Source of the DNA: Phlebotomus papatasi
Lineage: Eukaryota > Arthropoda > Insecta > Diptera > Psychodidae
Assembly: GCF_024763615.1 (NCBI RefSeq)
Contig: NC_077224.1
Span: 56,120,712-56,184,711, forward strand
Reading direction: 5' to 3'
Length of the DNA stretch: 64,000 nt
Part shown: positions 25,206 through 36,200 of the stretch, piece by piece
How positions within the stretch are numbered: position 1 is the first letter of the stretch
Layout: each line of letters opens with the position of its first letter
Made by a program: the position numbers and the translations under genes
Notes under the pieces: model-generated
What the model saw: the letters and a program-made list of their open reading frames with translations, nothing else
The model's database searches: none
What the model was told of the DNA's origin: nothing

Positions 25206-26227
25206 TTTTCGAATTGTATTAGTTCGTTCTATAGTCCTTCACCTTTTTTCCTATTGTGCTGAACTTTTTTCCTTGCGATGCTGCGTCTATGCGGCTCACA
25301 ACAGTAACTTTAAAAATAATTATATACCCTATATTTTTAACTTTTGTTATTTTGACTCAGGAGGATGATTAGTAATGCTAAGACGGCGGTGGCCGCTATC
25401 ACATAAATATTGAATTTATTAAAAATCTATATCTTTTAAACTTTTCCTTTCAAGAACACTAGGTCAAGGCTGTAATATAAATAAATTGAAATTAAAAATT
25501 ATAATTTATATTTATATAAGTTGAATATTCTAGATTCTACTGTCATCTTAGCTTTTGAGCATTATTAATTCAAATTCAAATTTAAACTGAAGATTAAGAA
25601 TTCAAACTATCTATCTGCTCAGCATTATCTTCTTTATGGAAATACTTTCAGTTTGTTTAGTGAAAATTGTTGCAAATTTTCACTTATTTTTTTGCCAATC
25701 AACGTGAAAATAATTATGGGTATTGCAATTTTCTCACTATAATATGCGTCTCAATGTTGTATGTGATCTCTATGGAAAAGAGAGTACAAAAAAGAAATAA
25801 AAAGTTGGCAAATGGAGTTTCAATGGCAATTGATTTTGATGGAAAAAGTCGTGTGAAAAACTTTCTAATTTCAATCCACCTTGAGCAGTCTCATCTTCAC
25901 ACTTTCTCGTCTACTTTCGTTTTCAGTGTCGGCAGTTGTTTGCACAGTGAATTTTTTATTTCATTGATGCAAGATCTCTTAGCGTCCTTTAGTTATGCAA
26001 TAACCAACTTTTTGTCGTTCAATTTTTCGTACAGTGCGAAAATTTTTAACTATTTTTTTTCATTCATGAAATGAATTGGCAATAAATATGGTTGTGTAAA
26101 AAATTTATCAATTATAGAGGGTACCTTTGTGAGATTAGCAAGAGTTTTTTTTCTTTAGCTAATGGATGTAGTGTAAAAATAAAGGGGTTAATATATTAAG
26201 GGATTTTTTTTTAAATTTTAAATTATT
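25206..26227. other. Non-coding stretch
   Basis: No gene is seen. Near 25363-25400 it contains the repeated core gctaagacggcggtgg also seen at 14.53 and 48.18 kb. An open + frame at 25667-26074 is AT-rich and has no recognisable domain. Confidence 0.45.
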
Positions 26228-26241
26228 TTAATTTCAAGGTA

Positions 26242-26509
26242 AGGGGCACTCAATTAATCAAGTGGTAGAGTACTCGCTCTATGATGCAAGTGTCCCGGGT
26301 TCGAATCCCCTTTAGGTCACCAGGATTTATTCTGGCGTTAAAGGTGCTTCGATTGCATCTAGTAAGCTTCACTGCACTTGATTCCACGGGCATGGGACTG
26401 ACAACCTCATCCCGTACAAGAAAAAAATAATAATTCATGTCTAGAAATCCACTTGCGGGAAGGCCTTGTTCCTTCATGGAATGTTGTGCCAGCATTATTA
26501 TTATTATTA
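26242..26509 (+). mobile_element. tRNA-derived SINE, family 1, with 14-bp target duplication
   Basis: Internal Pol III boxes are clear: A box agtggtagagtactcgc near 26261 and B box gggttcgaatcccc at 26297-26310. The body is followed by an att/tat microsatellite tail. A perfect 14-bp duplication, ttaatttcaaggta, flanks it at 26228-26241 and 26510-26523, showing target-primed insertion. A diverged copy lies at 55086-55287 and a 3' fragment at 51616-51665. Confidence 0.9.
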
Positions 26510-26830
26510 TTAATTTCAAGGTAGATTAAATACAGAGGATATTATTAGTAAATTTTCGTTTTCGCATTTGTACAAAATTCGTATTTTTACATTGATACTC
26601 AGTATTTGTGATACAGAATCATCAGATATTTGCCCCTTGGATGAGAATCATCGTTATCAAGACGGGGGGCGATAAGCGAACAAAAGGAGTGATGGAAGTT
26701 GACGATATCAGTTTCTCGAGAGTGTCTTTACCTGAGACATTCTTTGCAATATTTAACGCAATATTTCTATTTCTTTTCTTTTTACTGGGATTTTGAAGTG
26801 AAGTGACTAAAGGATTTAATACTGTTGCAG

Positions 26831-27284
26831 GCTTGGCCCGTGTGATCTACCTCTGCCGGATCAGTGGGTCACCCATTCCCACACACAATTGTCACATCTT
26901 CAGTCACACTCCGTCGCCACGACGTCCGCGGGGGGCGTCATTCCGCTCTCGCTCGCGTCTCCGGCGACCACAGCTGCCCTCGCGGGCCTTCACCATCACA
27001 CGACGCCGCAGCAGCATTCACCCCTGCAGCAGTCGTCAAAAATAATGAATGCCGTGGCGCCGGCTGTGGCGTGCCCGCCCACGAGCGCCGCCACCAAGAA
27101 GATTCGCCGGAAGCAGGAGAATAAACCACAGTCGCAGATCAACAAGTGTAACAATGAGAAGCGGCGTCGAGAACTTGAGAATGAATATATTGAGCAGCTG
27201 GGTGAGTTCCTGCAGATCAACAAACGCGACATGACCTCCTGCAAGCCAGACAAGGCGGCCATCCTCAATGAAGTAGTGAAAACG
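26831..27284 (+). CDS. tai: tai exon: N-terminal region and basic/helix-loop-helix
   Basis: The acceptor tactgttgcag ends at 26830 and the donor gtaagg starts at 27285. The first base completes a codon from a missing upstream exon (phase 2) and the last codon ends exactly at the donor (phase 0). The frame is open from 26832, with a stop just before the acceptor at 26817. A Thr/Ser/Ala/His-rich leader precedes the first in-frame ATG at 27045. The basic region and helix 1 carry INKCNNEKRRRELEN, and loop/helix 2 carry SCKPDKAAILNEVV, both diagnostic of p160 coactivators. The exon is clearly GC-richer than its flanks. Confidence 0.92.
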
Positions 27285-30200
27285 GTAAGGAGACATTTTT
27301 CTTGCGATTCATTCTAAAATATTGGTGTATTTTTTTTCTGATAAACATCGGGAAGTCAGGCAGTTCAGTAAAATACTCGTTTACCTTTTTTTTGTCTCAT
27401 ATAAAAGGACAAATACTAAATTTACGGAGTCGATAAAAATCGATTAAATTGGATCATTATTTCAAGAACAGTGTTGCAAAATTCCATAGCCTGAGTTATC
27501 CCCAAATTTTATAAGAAGACAAGAAAATTTTAAATTAGACCACTGAGGAAGGCTTAAAGTCCAAGCTGGAGGCTTTGACAAATATTGTCTTCTTTTAGCT
27601 ACAGTTATTGTTACAGGTTACAATAAAATTATCCGTCAACCACAACTTAAAAATATCTTAATTTAACATATTGATGTTTTTGAATTTATTTGGAGTTGCT
27701 ATCTATGAAGAATGCTATTATTTTTATTGAAACTCAGGGTATCTCTTATTTCCCACGAAATGTGACCAAATATCTCTTATCAGTATCTATCTTTTTTTAA
27801 GATCGAAAAACCAGCTATCGGAGCTTTTAAAAAACTGTAGTTTTGTAATCTCAATTTAACGTTTCTTTGTCTGTAGGGGTGTAATATTTTTAACTACAGA
27901 CCAAGTCGTAAGATTTAAAAAGACGTGACTTTGTTTTGAGATTCAGAATATCTTTCAAAGCTAATTTTCTTCCCAACAAAAAAGAAATATTCAAGACTAG
28001 CTCAGTGAAAACCGCCTCATCCTAATAGATCCACATTTATATCTGCGAAAAATATTGCTGTGCTTTAAAGAAGATTCTACAGGGAGTTCTCTCATGACTT
28101 TTGATAAATTTCGGTTAGTTTGGTGTTTGGAATCAAGGGGTAACTCATAATCAATCAGATTGGCTCGAGTTCCCAAAAAATGTATGGGTTCCCCGGGTTT
28201 CCTAAAAAAAAAATGTATGGGTTCCCCAGCCAGATTGGCTCGAGTTCCCCGAAATGAGTTACCCCTCGTTTGGATTGGAATCCAATTAATTCCATTTTAA
28301 GCAGAGTGTTCCTTTTAGTTAATTTCTTATAGTTTTCCCTCTCGAATTACACGGTTAATTGTAAATCTCTGTGAATAGATCGAATTGCGCAAATTTTGAA
28401 AGTATTATTGCATTGGGCCTTTTGCTTGAATCTCTTTTGATTATTTTAAGGGAAAGAATTTAGATAAATATATTTTGGGTATGATTGTATTAGAGGTATC
28501 CTACATGGTAAAATATTTCGGCACATATTTGTTCCAAAAAATTAGCTCGTCCACGGACACCATAATTTTTGGCACAATTTTGTTCATTTTACGAGACTCA
28601 AAATGACAATATTAGTAACGAATTTGTTCCAAAACGTAGCTCGTCCACGGACACCGGAAATTGTTGGAACAAATATGTTACAGATGTAGGAATAATATTG
28701 TTACAAAAAAATGTACCCATTTGTTCCTGACAGTGGGAACAAAACAGCCAAGTGCATCGAATTCTATTCCAAATTTCAGGAACAAATTTGTATAAAGCGA
28801 ATTCAACTCAAATTCGTAGACATTCCACCGTATCACAACGGTTCAAAAAGAAGACTCTAACAAAATTGTAACTACATTTCGTAATAAAACTGTAAAGAAA
28901 ACTTTTTGGAACAAACAAATATCTTCTCTAGGTACAAATTGATTTTAAAAAAATTTGTTCCAAGGAAAACTTGTTCCAATATTTTGGTGAAAGTCCAAAA
29001 GTTTTTACCGTGTAGACAAACCTTTTATTTTTACTAGGCTTTTGTGCTGGACAAACCTACGGTTTAAGTCGAGAGACGACTTAACGTAATTATAATCAAA
29101 ATAATGAATAAGGTACATTCCTATATCTTTTTCCCACTAAGCTGTCTCTTGGCTTAAATCGTACTGGCCTAGACACACTTACGACTTAAGTCGACTGACG
29201 AATTTGCCAGAAACTGATGGAAATATAATCTTATCATTATTTCGATTATAATTTCGTTAAGCCGTATCTCGGCTTAAATCGTGTGTCTATGGCATTGAAA
29301 TATTGGTTTATTGATTGGCTAGGTCGACTTCGTATTATTCAAACATATAATCTAACCCTAAAATCTTTCCAGACTAAATTGTTTACATCATTGTGAGATA
29401 GGTTATAACCCTACATATCGAAACCGCTTACTCATCATAATAGGACTCGGAATGATCCTTCCTCACATTCTAAGCTAAAAATACACATATACGTATTCTT
29501 TCTTTCAAACTAGGTTAGATTGTAGATTGTAGAAAATATCCTGGGATGGGAAGCAGCCATGTTGAACGGGGAGCTCTGCATGTCTAGATGTCTAATCCCT
29601 GATCCCTATTACGTTTAACGCTCCTACTCAGAAATTGAGTAGATCACTCAATCGGATAATCTGAAAATCCTTGAAGTCTATGGTGTTTTGTCCAAAAATT
29701 ACGCGTCTAAGTAAAAATAATGTTGGACAATTTCCTAGAAAGTGCTCCTCTGTTTCATGCGCAGCTTTGCACCATCTGCATATCGGGCTGTCGACCAGGT
29801 TCATCTTAAATAGATGGGCATTCAGCCAGTGTCCTGCAAATAATCCAACGATAGTTCTTGTTGATTTCCTGGAAAGTCCAATAATTGGGCAAAAATGTCC
29901 ATTGAATTTTCCAGCAGAGCTTTTGTGGATCTGCAGACATTTATGTTTTCCCAATATTTTTTGTGTTCCTTAAGAACAATGTTCTTTAATTGATCATTTT
30001 TTGTTTCCTTGTGTACTCCTATCAGAGGTTCAGGTCCTATGAAAGTACTTTCCCTACCGAGTTTCGATAATCTGTCCGCAATCTCATTTCCCAGGATATC
30101 TGCGTGTCCTGGGATCCAAAATAGAATAATTCTATTTTGTGCTGACATATGCATGGATATTGAAATTTTTCAAACTAGGTTAAGAGTTCGTTTTATTTGC

Positions 30201-33200
30201 TGAGAGTCCATACTTCAAGCGAATATGTAAGGACTGACAGTCTTAGTGTTGTCTGTCATCAAAATTCTGAATTAATTATGATCTTGATTTACTGAAATAG
30301 GCTTCGGTAGCGCTCAAAAATCCAACGAGAAATTGTTGTGAAATTTAGACAAAACATTTATATAAATATTTCCTTGCAGTTTCGTACGTTGTTGGAGAAA
30401 GGCAGTCGAGAATTGTCATCGTCCAGATGTTCTAAATGCCCGCCAGACTGTGCTGACTCCTGCACGGTACATCCCGTTCAGCAGGGCGATGTGTCCTCGA
30501 CGGAACCTCCTCTACCTGAGCCCTCAGTCAATGGTCAGTCACCCGAAATCTCGGCATACTTTGAGGCTGTGGAGCACTATATCTCATCAGCTGGATGGGT
30601 ACTGCTGGAGATCAATGCCGAGGGTATTATTGAGTGCGTGACTGAGAATATCAAGGACTTGATTATGTTCACGCGGGCTGAACTCAGTAGACAGTCAATC
30701 TATTCGTACCTGCATCCTGGTGATCATGGGAAACTTAGTCCCATTCTCAATAATATGTCCTTTACGGTTGGCTGGGGTGCCACTGAGGATGATTCACAGT
30801 CTCCGCAGCAGCCTCAAGTGCCACCGGGGTCAAATCAGGCTGGAAGTGGCGGAAAGAGGTCGATAAAGACGCGAATACGGATGTTGGTGAAGCATCCAGA
30901 AGCTGCTGGTGAAACAATTGAGCAGAAACAGCAGCGAATGGATAAGTACGAAGAAGTGGTGATCATAGCGGCTCCTGTGAAGGATGATGGTGATGAATGT
31001 TCATCTGTGCTGTGTTTGATCACACGGCCTGAAGATGATGGACCTCTGGAGAATTCTGGAGCACTTCCACAACGGGATCTCGAACAATTGACGCTAAAAA
31101 TTGAACCTAGTGGGAAGATTATTAATCTCGATGCGAGTACGTTAAGGGAGACATTTGCCCAGAGCCTAGCCAAAGAGCCGCTGAGATCCATACAGGATCT
31201 GTGTCATGTGCAGGATCAGCATGTACTGAAGATGCACTTGAAGGAAGTGCATCAGGGCACCAATTCCATGGCATATTCAGCGGCCTATCGGCTCAGACTA
31301 GGTGGTCCGGAAGCCTATGTTCACGTTAAGGTGACATCTAAGCTTTTCCGGAGCACCATTCATGGCGAGAGTGACTTCATCATGGCTGTGCATACGATTC
31401 TCATGGATGGAGACTCTGGTGATCAGCAAATGGCACTGATGGGAGGACCTTCGGGGATGGGGTCACATTTGGCAGCTGGAGGATCCGGAAGTAGTAGTGG
31501 TAGTAGTATGGGAGGACCCCTTATGACAAGTGTCATGAACGGAGGGGTAGGAACTCTGCAAGCCTCTGCAGGAAGATCCACCAGCGTTGTAACTTCCTTT
31601 TCGAGCCCTCCAGCCTCCGACTGCAGTAATTTCTTTGCCACAGAGTCTCTAATTGACTTTGACATCCCTCATTCTACAATCCTGGACATGGATGCTGTGG
31701 GAGTGACCTGGGATACGAGGCCAGACTCCAGGGCCAGTGTTACTCCCGTCAGCACTCCTAGACCTCCCTCTGTCTCAGCCTATAGTCCTGTAGCTGCTCC
31801 TATTTGTCCTTCTCCTCTGACCTACCACTCAGCTAATGCTGGTGGCCAGGCAAGTCCTCAGAACAATAATAACAGCAGCAGTGTCAACAACAACACCAAC
31901 GCAAACTTCAGTGGAAACTTCGGTAACTTTCCTGGGGGGTTTGAGGACAAGGAAAAGGCGGGTATGGAGCAGCAGCAACAGATGGTAATTGGGCAGAATC
32001 ATGACTCTGAGAGGCTGAGAAATCTGCTGACGACGAAGCGGAGTCAACCAATTGGGGCACCGGGCACAAGTGCCATGGATGCAGATGCAACAGCTCGCAA
32101 CACCAATAGGATTCTCAAGGTGAGTCATCAGCCAGGAAAAAAGCCCCCTGAGACTCATCTGAAGTCTGTGTGTGCGCAGGGTCTCCTCAATGCCGAGGAG
32201 GAGAAGGATGCTGCCAATCCAGCTTATGCGAAGATGAATGCGGGCACGGCCAGAATGCCCCAAGGCAGACCCAGGTCGGTACAGGAGAACAAGACCAGCA
32301 ACAATAACATGCTGCTGCAGGTAAGGCAAAATTAATAATTGAAAAAATTTTGCAAAATTTTGCTTTCCAGCTTTGTTTTTCCTGGAATACTCAAATTCGT
32401 GTTTTAGTGTTATGCGGTAACATAATAATTGGTCCAGATAAGGTTATATGAGAAAACACGGAATCCTTCGAAATTCGAGTATGAGTTGGATTTATTGAAC
32501 AAAGAATTGGGTCGAGTAAACTTATTCTTAATTCATTTCACAATTTGCCTAAAATCGCTCGACTTTAAAATTCGGTATTAGGGATAATTCAAGGTCATTC
32601 TTGTATATAAACGAAATAATCAATTATTGTTATTATGAATCGTATCGAGTTACTTTATTTCTAAAGCGTGTCCCGAATTTAAAAGACAAGAAGATAAATG
32701 ACCCTCATTAAAAAATATAGTACATATAAAAATACTATTTATATTTCTTGAAAGGGTATTTCATTGTGATTCAAATCCACTTTATGGTTTTTTATTCAAG
32801 CAGTTTCTCCGCGAAATCTTTGCATCATCTTCTTTACTCCCCTCATAAGGCTCTGGACAAGGTCGTCCCCACGATTTCTGACGACTTTCTTCCACTTTCG
32901 TGCGAAGTCCTGCAAATCTTTGGCTGGATTAGCCTTTTTCTTCAAGTCTCCTTTCAAAATTCCCCAGTATTTTCAATGGGGCGGACTTCTGGAGTGCAGG
33001 GCGAGTTGACCTTCTTATCTACATATTTGACACTGTTGTTGGAAAACCATTCCAGGGTGGCTTTCGCGTAATGACATGATGCCAAATCAGGCCAAAATAG
33101 AGGAGGGATGTCGTGGCTTTGATACAGTGGCAAAAGTTGTTTTTGGAGGTACTCTTTAAGGTAGATATCCGCGTTCATCGTCCTTGTCATGAAAAATTCT

Positions 33201-36200
33201 TCGCTGCGACGTACACAAGACCAGAGTGCCATCCAAACCACATATTTCTTCGGGAAATTGTCGTACTCTTTTAACCTGTACTTGCTGGCTACACCCGTAC
33301 GAGTCTTCGCCGTGTGAAACTTTTGGTCGGGCAACTGAGTAAATTCACCATTTACGACAGTTTCGTCGTCCATCAAAATGCATCCTTGAAAGCCTTTCAA
33401 AACTCGATCACTCAGATTTCTCGACCACGTTTTGGCACTTTGCTTCTGCTTGTCCGTGCGATGGGGAGCAGCTTGAGCTTTGTACATTATCAATCCGTTA
33501 TTCTCTTTGATTCTCTGCACTAAGCTCTTGGAGATACCCAGCTTTTTGCCCACATCTCTGACTGAAAGGCAAGGTTGCTTCTGGAAAAGCGCCAACACTC
33601 TCTTCTCCATCCTCTTGTCTACAGCTCCAGGTTTTCTGCCACATCCTGGCTTTCGAACAACAGTCTTGAGTTCCTTGAAGCGTAATATAACCCTTCGCAC
33701 CGTGGATGGACACTTTCCGGTGATGCTTCCGATTTCAGAATAGCTCGCTTTTGAATTCTTTAGGTACGTGTCCACGACCAATTTGCGCAGGTTCTCCATT
33801 TTTATCACTTTTCTCCGCCAAAACACAACCTTTTTCAATATTTTCTTTAGAAATGAAAAGCTGACGAAATTCTCTTGAAACGTCAAAAAAAATCAAAACA
33901 AAACTCAATTCCTATTGTGCCTAACTTTCATGTCGAAAACTTGTCATTAAAATTCGGGACACGCTTTATTACAATGTAATCTTTACAATGTGCTCGTGTT
34001 GGAAGAATCTGCTGATCGTAGATCACCCAGCAATGCGTTTCTCGAAGTGTGGATGCTTCTTCCACGTTCCCGGAGTTTTCTAGACAGATACGGTGCATTT
34101 GTATTACGTTATATCACAGTGAAAATGTATTTTTCTAGACATTCAGATCTTTGCACCGGGCGGGATTCGAACTCACAACAACTACTGTGAGTCAAGCCAG
34201 GAATCGATTCGCCCAAGAGCCAACGGTCTTGCCTATTGCGCCACTGAGATCCCCAATATTCAATTAGTAACCCTTAAAACACGATTTTGACAATAAAGTA
34301 GGAGTGTAGGATAAATGGAATTCATGTTAGTAAAGCGATGATCAAGTCATAAGAAGTCCTCCGGAAATCCCAATCCGCTATTTCGAACTGTTTGCCCTCT
34401 AATCGTTTGATTTACAAAGATTTATCAAATAATATGTCCTCAGGGAGTAAAAGGTATAAATTTCGAGTTTCATAAAATTCGAGGAAATATTTACGGAGTT
34501 TTAATCAATTAAAACGTATACAACAAAAGAAAACAAAAGTTTTGCAAAATTTTCTAAATATAACTCAAAACTTCCAAATTCACATTTTTGTGTGAAAGAA
34601 GTTTTTTTTAAAGATAACTTTGTTATCTCCGCAGCTACTCAATGATAAGAGTGATGATGATGATCCGGAATCGCGAGGGAATCGTGTGCCCAGTGAATTG
34701 CTGCGTCAGCTGCAAAAAGTAAGTACCACAACCACAGATTTAATGTAGTAGAAATTGTATTTGTGGGAAGAAAGATGTTTGCATGAGATGAATTGAATCA
34801 GAAATTGAATCCCAAGGAGGACACACCGAAGGAACACAATCATGCTAATCAGCAGATTGGGAATGAGGAGTTGATTCAACTGCTGCGATTCCAAGGCAAT
34901 GACTTTGGTAGGAAGCGTTCGTCGAATGAGCCGGATGAAGGTGGGGCGGCCAAAAGGTCCGACGAGAAGCCATCGTTGTTGCGCGAGAAGAACAAAATGC
35001 TGGCATCACTGCTGGCCAATCCGTCAAAGGCACCCACCACCGTGCTCCCATCGACGGCCATGCAAGTGAAGATAATTCCCGATATAACGCCGTCCAGTAT
35101 TAATTCCCGGGTCACAAATACCAGCAATCAGCAGCAACATCTAACCAATAACAACAACACTATTATGAGCAACAATAACACTAATAGCAACAACCAAAAA
35201 CAAATAGTACAACCGTTGAACCAAGTTCGACCGCCTCCGCCATCAATTCGTAAGCCTTCCGATGTCTACCTCAACCAAATGCCAAGTCAGCAGGATATTA
35301 GCAAGAATCAACAGGTGAGATATTTTCAATTGCGTTCTTGTGGTTGATTGGTTGACATAAAAATCAAAATGGCGACCCTTAATATCGGTTTTTTTTCGTA
35401 TTTTTGATTTTTCTACTGGTTGGCTTATCGTATTTTTTTTAATATGGTGTCATTTGAAAGGCCTTGGAATCATTCAATAAGAAATATTGAGAACGCTAAC
35501 TGGCGTAGGTCAGTCCTCCAAAAAAATAAGAAAAGTAAAACTTTAGAAACATATTAAGTGAATTTTATCATTAAATTTTCTGTAGTTAACTATTTTGTCA
35601 AAAAAGGTAATTTATAAAATTATCCCAATCGGTTAAGAACTATGCTGTAAGGAACGGTTTGATCCTTGACCTTGAAAAACCGTTATTAGCAGTAATACTT
35701 ACGCCTATGGCCTGTGAATTTTTACTGACCTTTTCTAAACTTGGCGTTGTAGGTGATGCAACCGCCAGTATCACATCCACAAGATTTCCAAGTGGAATCA
35801 GGGTCCTTCGCTACATCAACTGCCGTAACTCCATCCCAGCCCCATCAAGAGTGGGACCCGGAGCTATCTGAGATTCTAAATGAAGTTATTGACATTGTGC
35901 CAGACACAAATTATCCCGACAATGATTTAAATAATATTCTGGGCACTGGTAAGTTACATAAAGTGTGCACAGTCAAAGATATCCATGGTAATTGATCATT
36001 TTTCGGTTTAGCTATTAGTACAATTGATACGTCATCTGTGCCATCGGCACCAGCTCAGAGTCAGCATCAGGATCTCAATGAGAAGCTAATGATAAATGCC
36101 ATTCAGAAGTCACTGATGCAATTTGAGAATAATTCAGTGTTTAACAGCAGTCCACCGGCATATCCGGCTATGCATTCCGGACCACCGACAGCCGGTGGTT

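Larger units (their letters stand above)
1..26830. other. Non-coding 5' flank or long 5' intron of tai
   Basis: No coding exon can be supported in this stretch. The open frames are short and lack conserved motifs or exon-like composition. The sequence alternates AT-rich unique DNA with MITE and SINE copies that are listed separately. The first recognised tai exon (26831) begins with a splice acceptor and in phase 2, so at least one coding exon must lie upstream. It may be hidden here or lie outside the window. That the region is transcribed as tai intron is inference. Confidence 0.6.
27285..30379 (+). other. tai intron, 3095 bp, transposon-rich
   Basis: The donor gtaagg and acceptor ttccttgcag are canonical. 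It holds a palindromic repeat (28137-28265), a terminal-repeat element (28501-29015), a family B MITE (29053-29300) and a minus-strand non-LTR retrotransposon remnant (about 29540-30250). Confidence 0.85.
32321..34634 (+). other. tai intron, 2314 bp
   Basis: Donor gtaagg and acceptor ttatctccgcag. It contains a full-length mariner-type transposon (32664-33966) and a family 2 SINE (34080-34258). The remainder is AT-rich. Confidence 0.85.

Noticed and set aside
25667..26074. 135-codon open + frame
   Set aside because: No ATG-supported structure, motif or neighbouring splice sites that would connect it to tai.
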